Assembly (NCBI GenBank): GCA_015680685.1
Contig: MNCI01000972.1
Location: 62,630 to 126,629, forward strand
Direction: 5' to 3'
DNA: 64,000 nucleotides
From: Gnetum montanum
Taxonomy: Eukaryota; Streptophyta; Gnetopsida; Gnetales; Gnetaceae
A program made the position numbers and the translations under genes. How positions within the stretch are numbered: the first letter of the stretch is position 1; every line of letters begins with the position of its first letter. This document shows, in pieces, positions 47,060 through 60,324 of the stretch. The notes below the pieces were generated by a model. It did not search any database. It saw only the letters and a list, made by a program, of their open reading frames with translations, and was not told the origin of the DNA.

Positions 47060-49130
47060 AAATGTACAACAAGCCATAAGGGCATAAACCATCCTATTAA
47101 AAATATAGAAGAGAAACTTATATATCCAAATAAATGTAAACATCATAGAAATTATAGACTAGTATAAGTAGCAAATCCCTCAACTCCTAATGGACTAATT
47201 TCCCAACTTACCTCATTCCATACTAAAATAAGGTGGAGGTTTTTCTAAAGTCCTTCTTACCTGCATGGCTATTAGATCTTTTGGATCTTGGAATATTAGC
47301 CCTTGTTTTGTTAACAATTTTTTCTCTTCATTGTCAAGTGTTCCTTCACTTCCTATGTAAAGGGTTTCATTATCTTCTTCATTTGCATTGATTTCTTCTT
47401 CTTTGCCTTTCTCTGTTGTAGGAATTGTGTGAACAGATCTTTTCCCATGAGTTGGTTGTTTAGATTTCTTCTTACCTTTAGAAGGAGTTATAGGTGGAGA
47501 ATCAATGTAAAGGTTTTCTTAGTTTGTTGTTTGATTACCTTTTTTCGTTTTATTCTCCTTTTATTTTGGTACCCAAATCTTATGCAATTCTTGTACATCC
47601 CTTTGTACCTCTCTAACCTCTGAATATGTCATTAGATTCTGGTCACTAACATAGGCTAATTTATGATTAGTCCAGTTATGTAACTTGATAATATCTTATG
47701 GTTGTTCTATAGAGATTTTGTATTGCATCATATGGGCAGATTCCTTGACTTCTTCAGTGTTCATATTGATTCTTAGGAGCTCATCACATTCTACACATCT
47801 AATATCATGATCCACCTTATGCAAATGTTCATGTGCGCACATGGTTCAGCTGGAAGATGCTATGTCTTCTTCAGAGGATGTGGATGCATCTTCGATGTGT
47901 GTTTTTCCTTTGTCATCTACTATCATCTTTTCTCTTTTTTGTTTAATTATTTTCCTAGGATCCATTTTTATGCTTAGCTCTTTAAAGATTTTTCCCATTT
48001 GTTGTATTTTTTCTTCCTGTTCTTCATAAGAGGTTTTTCTAAACAGGGTTATGGGCTGTTCTGGTTTAGGTGCTAAAGGATCATAGGGTAAAAACTTTGG
48101 AGGTTTCAATTCTACATAATAACTTTGAGATTTTGATGGATTTCTGAACAAGGATTTTTTTGCTTTTTTATGTTCATAATATTCTTCTAGTTGGTCTCCT
48201 AGACCTGGAAAAAGTCTATGGATAGAAAGATCTTCAGTATTAATATGGGTTCCATATTCTAAATTTGTAGATCCTACCGATAAGGGTTGTTGCCCAAAGG
48301 GTAACAATGTTTTAATACTAACAGAACTAAATAATTTAAAACTTAATCTAGTACCTATGGTGCAATAAATACTTTGATCTATAATATCTAAAGGAATATA
48401 TGTTATAAACATTAAGTTATTAAATAGATGCGGATCTGAAAGAGAGTGTAAAATTTGGGATTGTAATTATTAATGCATCTCAAACTAAACATCCCTTGGC
48501 CTGAGTAATGATATAGCTTCTTGAAAGGATTTAAACCTTCGATCTATTAAAGCAATCCAGTAAGGTTTTTGAGTCTGTAATTAAAGTGAGGATGGATATG
48601 AATAGCGAGTTCAACAAGGTGAATATATTGATAACCCTCTTTTTGCCACTTATCTACCTCCCCCGGGTCAAAAAAAAGTAAGTGCTACAGGGCGAAGGCC
48701 GGAACCAGTAATACCAAGATCACATTCACTAATGTGCATGGATTGAAAAGATTCAAAAGTGTGCAAAGAAGATTTTAGATAAAAATCTCATTGGATGGGC
48801 AATGGTGGCAACATACTAGCATTAGACGAGGAGCGATATTGCGATAAACATTACAGATACGAGTAATTAGAACTAGAACTTGGAGTTGGTATTCGAGATG
48901 AACTTGCCATTAGACGTGTCTGACACAATCATTCCTTCTGGCTTGCATGGCTTACACGCCTTCCGTCAGCCCTTACTGTGTGTCGTACAACACTTCTGAA
49001 CGAAATTCAATGTCGCCCCCACGTCCACCCCTAGCGATGTTGAGTGAAGAACCGCAACATAAGGCTCCGATACCACTTCTCGAATATAGCGCACACGGAA
49101 CAATGCATAAGTCAAGCATGGCAAAATGAT
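47060..49130 (-). mobile_element. Endogenous caulimovirid-like fragment
   Basis: Minus strand. A tRNA-Met-type primer site (49,075-49,063) is followed about 150 bases later by an ATG (48,910). A broken frame then shows the layout of a 30K-type movement protein, with an intact 188-codon block at 48,412-47,846 and a further lysine- and glutamate-rich stretch to about 47,230. The primer site then movement protein order is that of Caulimoviridae. An early stop about 20 codons in, several frameshifts and absence of coat, protease and RT parts show an inactive partial copy. It lies between RT and RNase H of a gypsy element. Endogenous caulimovirids are known across vascular plants, including gymnosperms. 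An unusual retrotransposon is the alternative. Confidence 0.55.
49063..49075 (-). promoter_or_regulatory. Primer-binding site of the caulimovirid-like fragment
   Basis: TGGTATCGGAGCC on the minus strand differs by one base from the plant initiator tRNA-Met complement used by Caulimoviridae. No LTR end precedes it, unlike the other primer sites in the window. Confidence 0.65.
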
Positions 49131-49139
49131 GTCTTCTTA

Positions 49140-52116
49140 TGATGGGAATAAAACATGGAGATAGGGTTTATAGTGAAATTACTATTGCAACCAGTCCTAG
49201 CCATTATTAGAGAATTCAAAGTTTCTGAGAGGGGTCATATAAATTACATGAACTATGGATTAAGATGCAGGTTCAACTCCTTTTGGATGCACAAAAAATG
49301 CAAGAATAAAAAGTTAGAGCTTTCTTAACTTTGTCAAAAGCCTACTGACAACTAAAGTTCCACCATGAAAGAACTTTCTTCTTCTATAAGTCTATGAGAG
49401 AGAAAGCTATGTCTAAGAAATTTTTGATAAATCAATGGTAAAAGCTAGCTAATTACATAAACTGTCAGATCTCATGAACATCAGTAGGAGTGAATCATTG
49501 TCAAACAATATGTACCTTTTTTGGGTTAAGCTTAAATTGGCCATGCCCAATAATATGGCCAAGAAACTTTAATTTGGTGTAGTAAAAATCCCAACTTTCT
49601 TTATTTACGTACAATTGATTTTGATGCAACTTTTCAAGGACTAATTACAAATGCAAAGCATGATCCTCCAGAGTCTGACTACAGACTAGAATATCATTAA
49701 GGTAGATACCCACAAACTTGTTAAGGAGCAACCAAAAATTTCATTCATAAGAGTGTAAAATGTTGTCAATGCATTGCAAAGACCAAAGGACATGATAGTC
49801 AAGTCATGGAAGCCATATCTAGTAACATAAATAGTGTTTTGTTCATTATCCTTTGCAATATGGACCTAATAGTACCCTTGACATAGATCTAGATAGGTGA
49901 AATTGCTTGCCTAAGCGAATTAATCAAACAAATCGAAAATCAAGAACATTGGATACTTATTCTTTAGTGTATTGGTTCAACAATTTGTAATTACAATAGA
50001 GACATAAGGTCTCATCCTTCTTGATGATAAATAACACAAGTGCATCATAAGGAGATCTGTATGGGTGAATCTATCACTTTGAAATCAAGCTTTCCAATTG
50101 ACACTTCAACTCTACTAGCTTGGGACTCATCAAACGATATGAACTATGCTCTATCAATTTTGATCACGCATGGAGAATCCTCATGAGAAATGAAAATTAT
50201 GTCTAAATGAGAAGCTATGAAGACCTTTGCTTAGTGAAGTAATTCTTGTCCCAAAATGACATCAAAATAGTCTACATTCCAAATAGAAAAGTTAAGAGCT
50301 CCACTTCAAGAACTCACCTAAACTATCACATTTTTGCGAACTCTAACATACTGAAGAGGCCGAAATTTTGCAAGTTTACTATAGGCTTTAATCAAGTCCA
50401 CAGCTAATTACAAGTCCTTCGTCATGGAAGGGATCATATAATTATGACTAGGCCCATTATCAATGAAACCACTAACTTGTCTTAAACCCACAATGACTAG
50501 GGCCAATTGCATCTGGTGCAAGTTATCAAAGGGCACATTTTGAAAACTTAAAGGTCTTACTTTCCAAGTGACCATCTTAGACAACTACATCATGACAAAT
50601 CGTCTCCACTAGTCTTCAAATGTATTGCCATTTATGATTTGAAGAATTGGGTCTAGCTAATATTCTTGGACCATCAATTGTTTAGCAAGAGCATGGCACT
50701 ACCAATTATTTGGCCTTCTAGAATTGAAAGAACAATTTCTTGCAAAGTGATTCTTGCAGTAAATGTAGCATTGGATTGGTCCCTTGAAGTACTGTTCAGA
50801 GAGCTATTATTTCTTGCTTCTAGGTTGTCATTTGTTCTTGGAAACTTTCCTCTTTTGTTGTAATCTTTAATTGCTCAAAGGACCTCCAATAGAATGATTG
50901 CTTTGTTGATTTGGCTTAGATGCATTTCCCTCTTTGGTAGGTCATGCATCTATCTTCTAAAAATGCGAAGATGTAGCTTGCTTTTCCTTACTAGACTTGC
51001 TCTTAGTTGGTTTTATTGCCTTAAAATCAAGGAACATGCTTGTCACAACAATGGCCTTTGGAAAGATATTATTACCTCAACATTGTAGCTCTAACTATGC
51101 CTAGGGCTACAATTCATTCACAAATCTGAAGAATTGGCCTTAATCTCCCATAACAAAAATCAACAATATCAATTCTTCGAAAGCATTAATATATTCTTCC
51201 AATTTGCAATAGTATTTAAGAGTTTCAAGCTTTATCTTGGCTATGCAATCTAAATTTCAAGGCTAGAATTATTTGATCAATGCAACTTTAAATTATTTTC
51301 ATGTATCCACAACCTCTCTAATGGTGCCCTTCTCTTGAGCATGAAGTAGGCTTAGCCACCACAATTTTGCACTGTCGATCAAATACTAAGAGGCTATTGA
51401 CATCTTTTGGGCCAATAGAACACCATTAGTAGTCAAGTACATCTCCACATCATGAAGCAAGGTATTCTTTCACCATCGTAGATCTTGAGCCCCTTCCCTT
51501 TGATAAAAGTAATAGACATGGGTTCTTCCATGAGGCATCATGTCAAAGAGGACTTCAAAATGGTGTTCTCTTGTTTCAGCTCAAACATTCCCTAATTCAC
51601 CCCTACTAAGACATCCTCTAGGAGTTTCACCCATGCAACCAAACCATCAACCAAAGATGCCTATGCTTGTATAGTTCGGTAGGAACCAAAGAGATCCTGA
51701 TACAATCCCAACACCTAATCCAAATGATCCTCCAAAACTAAGATTCTTCTTTTGTCCAACTTGACCTAATCCCTAAAATGCAGGTCCACCTTGTATTGAG
51801 AAAGATTCATCTCTTTGACAACATAATGAATTAGGTTAGTGATTTTAGGACACATATTTGTCAAGGCCTCATCCACCACCTTGATATGCTCCCAAAGGTC
51901 CTAAAGCCTTGCCCCATCTTGTTTAAGCTCCACCTCCACATTTGAGTTAGTCTAGTCCTTAACAATCCCACTAGGCCCATTTAGATCTATTTCTAAAAGG
52001 CCTTCTTACAAAACCATCAATAATAACAATAATTGATTGGTGGAGTTAGAAATGAAAACCTCATAGACCATAATCCTATTCCACAAACGTATGTCAAAAT
52101 TTAACAAGAAAATCAA
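49140..52116 (-). pseudogene. Gypsy gag, protease and RT (element with LTR at 52.1-52.7 kb)
   Basis: On the minus strand, gag is near 51,450-51,150 (YLTTNGVLLAQKMSIAS and AKLWWLSLLHAQEKGT). A CCHC-like knuckle lies near 50,770-50,730 (CYIYCKNHFARNC, spacing slightly off) and a protease-like region near 50,500-50,200. RT is near 50,000-49,500, with a FGLCNAL-type block, GIYLNDILVCSQ at the active site (YLDD reduced to YLND), LEDHALHL and KLKFLGHIIGHG. The RT end with HRLIEEE and FMVEL reaches 49,280. All frames are broken. The element continues at 46,985 after the viral insertion. Confidence 0.8.
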
Positions 52117-52128
52117 GCTCTTATACCA
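52117..52128 (-). promoter_or_regulatory. Gypsy primer-binding site
   Basis: TGGTATAAGAGC on the minus strand, two bases after the LTR end, is a tRNA-iMet-type primer site with one change. Confidence 0.8.
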
Positions 52129-52130
52129 TT

Positions 52131-52683
52131 TGTGCCAATATTATCCCTAAAATGTCATCCAGTACTACCTAAGTCCCTTGACCTGGTTTAGACATTGGGA
52201 TAAAACTCAAGTGGAGCATGCCTCAATGCTGACCAAGCCTAAAACACATGCCAACAAACAGCTTGTCAAAGTCCTAGAAGATAGTCATAAAACTTAAATG
52301 GTGTACAAATACATTGCAATGATAAAACCATGATAAGCTAATTAGTCACTCCCTTGCTTCACTCATGTGGACATCACAAGAACTACTAGTTAAACCCTCC
52401 ATATTCATCATTGTGTGTTGGTAGTTGGTGTCATGCTCATATGAGCACATGCAATGTCCCATAGCACATCCCATGTTGTACCCAACGCTAAACCCTAACA
52501 CAAAGTTAAACTGCACAACCCTTCCAAGGTCCCATCGAGTGGGGTATAGAGGAATGTCATAGCCTCATCAAGTATGACATGGACTTGCCATGAGAGTATG
52601 GTTTTGAAAGCATAAGAAGTAAAGGATTCATTGTGCCCCCATAGTCCCCAAATCATGGGAAGGTTAACAAGCGATCACCTACA
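52131..52683 (-). repeat. Gypsy LTR shared by two internal regions
   Basis: On the minus strand it starts TGTAGGTGATCGC, preceded by a purine-rich tract (AAGGGAGGATTATAAGAGGGG), and ends ATTGGCACA beside the primer site. Integrase tail sequence lies on its upstream side and gag on its downstream side. Confidence 0.6.
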
Positions 52684-53561
52684 TTGCTACCCCTCTTATA
52701 ATCCTCCCTTGCTTAAAATGAGCAATGACCTTGAAGCATGGCCAGGGTAGCCCACGAGGACACTACATTGTGATAGAGGAAGGATTTCATCAATTCTAGG
52801 AAAATATCCTATACTACATGAACTCAAATAAGAAGGATCTTGGGTTTAGGAAGGTCCAATAGCTAGGTCACAAACCATAAAAGCTTCATTATTAAACTCA
52901 ACCTTCTTCCCAAGAACTAGATTCTTGGTAGTACCTGACATCCAAGTTATGAATGACGTCTTTCCAAACTTGGTGTGTCCCTCTCCTATGTCTTGCTTAA
53001 GATGCAAGACCCATAGGAGAGTCCTTAAGTGGTCCATTGCAATGACATGAAAGAACATGCTAACTTATAGGGAAAACAAACACAAGGCATCCCTTAACTC
53101 ACTTTCCATAAGGTCTATGGGCATCAACATGCTCACATGAAACACCAAATGGACTCAAGCCATATTAACTGGTAACTATAATTTATAAGTCACAAGGTTG
53201 ATCTTTTCAAAGATCTTGAAGGGGTTGTCATACTACCCAAGTAGTTTTAATATAGTACCCTACCTTCGTTTGAATTAGTAAAGGTCCAATTTGGAAAGGA
53301 TCCAATCCCCAACATTGGATTCTTGAGGATGGTGCTTGCAATCTACATATTTCTTTACGCACCACACTGCCTATTTCTTCATGCACTGCATTGTCCTTTC
53401 CAAACAATCTCTTGCTACTTCAACATTTTTAGACCAAATTTTCAAGAATTCATCAATTGTGAAATGATGACCTTGGATGGATGAAGAAATAATATGAGTC
53501 ATGGGTGGCTTACACATCACCAATTTTGCAAAGAAGAACCCATTTGTTCAAGACTTCTAAA
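52684..53561 (-). pseudogene. Gypsy integrase C-terminal remnant, copy 2
   Basis: Same content as 1-746: an integrase tail, then a frame running to FKVIAHFKQGRIIRG at the polypurine tract before the LTR. An uninterrupted 70-codon stretch at 53,058-52,846 is conserved between the copies. Confidence 0.65.
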
Positions 53562-54475
53562 TGTTATAACTCAGTTGGGCTATTTCCAAAAGTAATGTAT
53601 GCTTGATGTTACTTTTTTGCATGCTGATGATGACATATACTTTTAATATGCATATTGTCCAATTCATGTTAATGGCTAAAATAAGGACAAATGACTCATT
53701 TAATAGGGACATGGCTCTCTTGGAAATTGTCAGTCTTACATGTCTACTCCCTCATGAGCTCACTTGTTTAAGTCAAGAATTCATCATGTCACTAATAGAA
53801 AAAAAATTACAAGATAGTATTGTCTTATCCTTATCTTTTGTATAAGCTTTTATGCATAAGTCTTTGCGCAACCCTTGAGGTCTCCTCTATGCTATAAATA
53901 GGGAGGATATTGCTCTTGCTTTTACCCTTGCCAAGTGATAGAAGACAATGCTAGTTTGAGGTATAAGTAGAAGACAAAAGAAGGTATGTGTTTATTCCTT
54001 GTTTGTTCCTAAGGGTTGTCTTGAGTGGTCTTGTGTGTGTTCTTAGTGGAGGGTTTGGAAGGCTGACCCTTTTACTATTATTAAAAGCTACTATGGCTGA
54101 TTCTAAGCATTATCTTTATCTAATTTTCTTGGAGAATTTTGGTTGTACCTTGGACTTATTGTTTTGAGTTGATTTGTGAGGCTGCCAACTAAACAACAAC
54201 CCAAGCCTTAAGTGTGTTCTTCCCCAAATTGGTCAACCCAATCCTATACGTGTGTATTCCAAGCCTTTGTTGTATATAAATTATTGATAGGTCTTTGTTA
54301 TCTTGGCTTGGACAAGTTGAGGACTATTTATGAGAGCATGTGGGATTTTTTGCGAGTTGTGAGTTATACATGAGTTCATGAGTCATGAATATGATTTCTG
54401 ATATAAATGTATTGGGCTTATGATTTAGCATTTTCTTTGTGTCATGTGCACTTGGCATTTCATGTTTTTGTGAAC
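52817..54475 (+). repeat. 1.66-kb dispersed direct repeat, copy 2
   Basis: Aligns with 1-1,665 over its full length. TATA GCTATAAATAGGG lies at 53,891-53,903. Confidence 0.9.
53562..54475 (+). mobile_element. LTR-like segment with TATA box, copy 2
   Basis: Starts TGTTATAAC against the integrase remnant, as in copy 1. No target duplication is seen. Confidence 0.4.
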
Positions 54476-55900
54476 ATTATTGAGTACCCCAATCATTCTA
54501 CTCAACATTGGTGATCTCTTGTGTAGGTTTATTTTTTGGAGTGCTAGATGGTGTTAGTCCACCATATTTTATCCAACTCTGAGGTTCTTATGTGAGATAC
54601 AAGATGTTGTGAGGTTCAAGGTACTTGATGCATGACATTTGGATGGCCAAAGGATCCATTGAGTACTCATGAAAATATGTACATTGATATTTTGTTGCTT
54701 CTTTGGCAAATGAAAAGTGAATTGCACATGTTTTGATTATTGAGCATTTTTATGGTCAGTTTTGGGAGAATTCTTAAGAGAGTTGTCATGTCCTCTTACA
54801 CTCTTAAATAGTCCCTTGTTCAAGCCTACATTTTTCTCCTTGTGAAAACAAGAGAGGCTGAAAATTAAGTTGTGAAGTCTGGAACAGGTTGGCACCATGC
54901 TAATCAGTCATTCAAGTCAAGCTTGAATTAGAATGTACTTGTCATTTTGGTGGTTTCCATTGTTTTTATGTTTCCATCTGGCATAATGACTACATCAAAA
55001 TTACTCCTCTGTTTGCTTATAAATTAGATTCAGTTCTGTTTGCTCATAAATCATTATTTAGTTCTTTGATAAGGATTGCTACCTTTCTATGACTACTGCT
55101 CTCTGTTTTCTGTTTTTGACTGCTATATATATAGTCCTCTATTCTAATTTTAAAAAAAAAAAAATCAGAGAAGGAAACTTAGAGAGAAGAAGAGAGCAAA
55201 ATTGATAAACCATTTAGATCAAGTTTGTATGCACTTGTAGGGTCTGTGAAAGATTTGTATGCATGTGAAGAACGAAACAAAAACAAAGTTTGTCCTACAA
55301 AGAATAGTTAGTACATAATTTCACATGTTTCTACGTTTACATTTAAAGAAATTTCAGTGGTTGGAAGTGCTTTAGGCTGAGAGAAATAGGGGCTTATGAC
55401 TTTAGGTTGTTGTGTACAAATTTTAAATTTGATTTTTTTATTGAAGTACTCATTCCCCTTCTTGCTTAAAGAATGTCTTTTGTTTCTCAGTGATATTGCT
55501 ATTTTTTTTTTCTTCAAAAAGAATCAGAACCGATTCATTGTTAAAAATTATCTCTAAGTTTTAATGTTGATTTAGGAGTTTTTCTTTTCCTCATTGTGTT
55601 GCTATTTATTATTTCAAACCTATTTCAGCTCATTTCCCTTACACAGATTTTGTTTGCTAATAAAAATTAGGATGCCTTAAAAAATAGAGGAAAACATTTG
55701 GTTAATTTCCATCCCTTATTGAGCTTATGTTAATAATCACCTATGATCAAAGGTGTAAGACAGTATCAACCTTTTCTTGAAAAATTGAGAAACAACCACA
55801 TGTTGTAACTCTTCGTTGTTTGATATGTAAGCTAGTTTCTTAAATAGCATCTAAAAACTTACTGGAAATGTACAATTAATTTTGTTCTATTATAAGTTGT
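54476..55900. other. Unassigned, possible LTR promoter
   Basis: A plus-strand GCTATATATATAGTCC near 55,121 is followed by a 13-A run and a purine-rich leader, like an LTR U3-R border. No coding domain. Confidence 0.4.
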
Positions 55901-56475
55901 GGATATTGGAAGCTTGGATGTAACAATGTTGCCTTGATGTTGTCTGGCACCCCAAAGAATTCACTGAAATCTAATGGATCTGGGACAGAAGACTTGGGGA
56001 ATACGCCTCTAACAAGCAAGCAACTTATGGAAGGGAGAGAGTGGCACAACAGCTTTTTAATAGACAAGAATGCACCTCAAGGAGAACAACTAAACTCCAA
56101 ACGAGGACCTTGCAAACAAGTACACAAGCAACCCTCTAGACATCATTGGTGGAAGGGGAAACGATGCATCTACAAGGGGACGCCTCATCCCCAAACCCCT
56201 CGCGATCTAGTACAAGGTTCAGCATGGCACTACATCAAAACTATTTAGTTTTGGCTGCCTACATATTTGCGACCACTGCAAAATTAGGGCCATGTATTTC
56301 TCCGTGTGAGGGTAGTATGAAGAGGACTTAGAAAGGGATGTAACAGGAGGGAGTCCTACTGTTGGCTTGGTACTGCCAAGCCAAGATGGGTTTTCTAACA
56401 CTTGAGTGTCGTGCAAGGACACCTTAGCGTGTTCAATGGTCCTTGAACCATGAGAATGGCTCAAGAGAACCTCGA
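55901..56475 (-). repeat. Possible gypsy LTR start (minus)
   Basis: A minus-strand frame ending FEDVAFFVRGRIVRDVP and a purine tract GCGGGGGAGGATTGTAAGAG precede TGTTCCAGGTTCG near 56,475. This parallels the pol end and LTR start at 52.68 kb. The other end is not identified. Confidence 0.4.
56362..56384. other. Perfect 9-bp stem with 5-base loop
   Basis: TTGGCTTGG, TACTG, CCAAGCCAA. No function is assigned. Confidence 0.8.
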
Positions 56476-59400
56476 ACCTGGAACATCTCTTACAATCCTC
56501 CCCCGCACAAAAAAAGCGACGTCCTCAAAGCGAAGACTAGGATAACTTTGAGAGTACACTTCAAGTATGGATTTAGAACTTTGTCAACTCCAGGTAATCC
56601 CTCAACTCATCTGATGCCAAGCTTGAAGAAAGGTACTAATCCCAACACCTAATACGTCCTTCCATCCAAGGCCTTGCATGAAATGCAAAGGGCTCTTGGA
56701 GGAACCCCAAAAACTTTCCCTATTTTGTGAGAAGAGGGAGAAGTCCAACCCAAAGGCCCAACGTCTCTAAGGTGTTCCCTAGATCCATTCCTTATTGGGT
56801 CTAGAGACTTGTCTTCTTGCATGGATCCATACTTATGCAAGAGGACAAACTCTTCTTCCACAAGTCCAGCCGAGTTCCATTCTAAATGACATCGATGTTG
56901 AGGGCTCACCAAGACCATTACCCATCCTAGTGATGGACTTGGGAAACCGAAACACAGAGAGAACATGCTCCAAAGGAGCCATGTCTTTGCAAGCAACTCA
57001 GGCTTGTCAAAACCCCAAGTTCTACTTCTTGCATCAAGACCCATGGGGTCTCACCAATCCAACCACCTAAGTATTGAATCACCACGTTTATACCATCCAC
57101 ATATTTTTCTTTTATTTTTCCGCATCACATCTACTTAGGCTAGTAGGGAATCAAGTGTGATCTCCCTTCGAAACAAGGTACAAAGGCAGATCTTTTGAAT
57201 TTGACCTTACTGGTCGTAGATGCCCCAACATTGCAATCCACATTTCGTCATCCAACACTATTCCATTTCCATAGTAAAAGAGAAGATTTGAAATCTGTTT
57301 GGAAAACTTCTTCAAGAGGCTATCGTAGCATACTAACCCAGTCTGTCATCGACGTCATTAGAGGAAGTCCAACATCAAGAACACCTACTCGAACCCTTAG
57401 ACAAGTGAAGGATATGTTGGGTAGTCAACCCCAAGACAACCCTTCATACACACGTCTCATGCCAACCACAACCACATAGTTCATTACCCTTGTAATGTCC
57501 CATTTATGGGAAAGGATTAGTTGCACGTGCATCTTATAGGCTATCCTTTTCATTCTAAGAGATGGGAGAAGCATCACTTTCTAAATAGTTAGTACAAGGA
57601 AGCATGTAGAATCACCTCCAAGGATAACCACAATCATGAATTTTCCAAGGAACATCTAGGTTCCCAAAATTTGAGTTTTCCTACCCTACCAGGAACAACC
57701 GCAACTCATGATCAACACCTTTCATTGGATTTTTTAACTTGAAGGGAAGATCCTCTTTGGGGGGTTTCTTTAGTAGGCAAGTACAGCAACCCAATTGCAC
57801 CGTACCCATAATACATGCCCAAGTAGTCCATAGAGCCAACACAACCATATTGTCAAACCGCTACCATCTGAGGGACGACATAGATTTGCAGGTCTTACCC
57901 ACATTTGATTCCACCTTAAGAACAACTCAAGAAGTGAAAGAGTTCATCCCTCAAAATTTCATAGAGAGGGAGTTCTGTTTCATCGTAGGAGGTTTGGGTT
58001 TTAATACACACTAGTCCATCCCATTTATAATAATTGTGATGCACAAGGCCACACCACTACCTATTACCGTCAGACCCGAACAACAAATGCGAGAATTAAC
58101 AAGAACATTTTGCCCATAAGAGGACTAGGTCCTTGAGACAATTTTACAACGAATGGGCTTCACTGACATCAACTACCAACTCAAAACAATACACAATTCA
58201 TCCTCAAAAAGTTTACAATAATAAAGGTCTACTAGAGAACCCCAACAAGGAAGTCCTTTTAAAGCCTCAAACTAAGAGGGAGTACATGAGATTACACCTT
58301 GCTTACAAGAGAAAAGATATATACATTTAAGCTACATCAACAACATGGCCTCACAAGGGAGATTCCATGAATTCAACCATGGTAACAATATCTTGTCTCT
58401 GAAAACAAGCCCTAAGAGTTCAAGAACATGGGACCACTACTTGGAACAAGTCCCAAACATTGACTACTTCTAAATCCCATCTAAGGAACAACTGTCTTAA
58501 TACAACTTGCATTAATATTTCAAGAATTGAAGAGGATATCTATCGAAAGGAAGAATGATCCTCATAGAACTAGACAATCACCAAGTAATAGAGTGCTCGG
58601 TCATGGTCATGTTATCTCACTAGAGAGATTAGGACACTAACATAATTTAGCAATACACCAAAGAAATGGGGCGATACACAAGAAAGATGGGGTGATACAC
58701 CAAAGTACATGAGGGATAGAGTACACAAGGGAGATGGGATGATACACCATAGCCCGCAAAGCACCAATAAGTCCCGAGAAATGAGAGCACACCATAGCCC
58801 TCAAAAGCACCACAAGCCTCTAGTCATGAGAGCATAGGCTCAAGTGTTTTCAAGCACATACATGTCCACCATGCAAAGCCACCAAGAGAAGTCACGATTT
58901 GTGTAACTGTAACATCATTTATTCAAGGATGGACCACCATGCCAACACTTGCAAAAATTACTCCAAGCTCACATCCAGCCATGGAAGAGGAAGTCTAGGT
59001 GCTAATACCCAAGACTCAACTCTACCCTGTAGTCATACATAACAACAATGCCTTTGATTTGAATTTTTTGTTTGCCATTGCAATTCACATGGCCATCATG
59101 AACCACCCGCTATCAAGATCAAGTTCATTGAACCAATTTGTTTGAACTTCAGGCTACATTCCATCATCGATCACCCATGAATAAGATTTTTGTCAGTCAA
59201 GGAATCCAAAAGGAAAAGTTCCCAAAACTTATCCTATCTCAAGAACATTCACCAAAGGACACACCATCATGGCACACCAAATCACCAATAACACAAAACA
59301 TCAGTTTGGAGAGCACCTTAGGCAAGGACATGCCTTGTTCTCCTCATTACAACACCATTTATCAACAATAGGATTTTCCATAAGGCTTTTAACAAAATAT

Positions 59401-60324
59401 CACATCAAGGCACAAAGGTCGCCTACAAACATAGAGAGGAGGTGCTTTAAGGACGAGGACAAGGAAAACACTATACATCAAGCTTAACCTTGTCACAGGG
59501 TGTGGCACAGGCCTATAATAAAGGGACAATTGATTCACATAGGGAAACAACATCTAGCACTTTTGTGTGCATAAACTATCAAAATTGTGTACATCACAAC
59601 ATTACATTATAATCTTACACACTTGAGGATAGGAATACATTTAGTGAGCATAATACATGACATTTGGGAATGCTACCTAGGCCTAGAAGGCTATATGACA
59701 AACTACCCAAGCCCATCCTAAGCTGAAGGGTTTAAGCCACCAAAAGCACACAAAGCTGCACCATGTTGTTATGAGAAAAACTCGTCTCTATCTCTACATG
59801 TACACAAACAACTATCTTGTTGCACCCACTACATGACTGCCATCAAAAGGAAACAAATCGAGACATGAACACAACGTAGGATGCCAACTAAGAATCCACC
59901 TCCCGTCACAGTGGGACCTCAAGGCATTGGCCACTCCTAAGCCATTAGTATCTAGCATGGCCAAGGATACTATTATATGCCATCTAGTAACCCAATATCT
60001 ACAAGGTCTAGGATGGACCACCCTCCTCTGTTAGTGCTCACCCAGCATTGAGAGGCAAACAAATCATGATGTACTAGTTGCTCCACCACAGCAAGGGTAC
60101 TAATAGATCTGCAACCCAATGTTGGGATTTTGAGACCAAGTACCCAATTCATGAGGACCTCAAGAGCACACATCTTCCCCATAGACATAGTGCTCACAAA
60201 ATCAACTGAGGTCACCACTAGCTGCATTTTTGTACCTATGCTACCTGCAAGACTGACACAACAGCTTGGACACAATGGAATTAGCAGGAACATGATTAAC
60301 ACATCAACCTCACATACAACCATC
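56476..60324. other. Repetitive non-coding stretch
   Basis: Less AT-rich than average, with no recognisable domain in any frame. Near 58,660-58,850 short phrases such as GATGGGGTGATACACCA and AGCACCA recur. It is the host sequence into which the LTR at 60,325 inserted. Confidence 0.5.

Noticed and set aside
52846-53058. 70-codon frame conserved in both 1.66-kb copies as a gene
   Set aside because: It lies downstream of an integrase tail within a repeat. Conservation follows from recent duplication.
57492-59606. Possible LTR with TGTAATGT and ACATTACA ends
   Set aside because: No target duplication, primer site or polypurine tract fits. The 8-bp ends may be chance.
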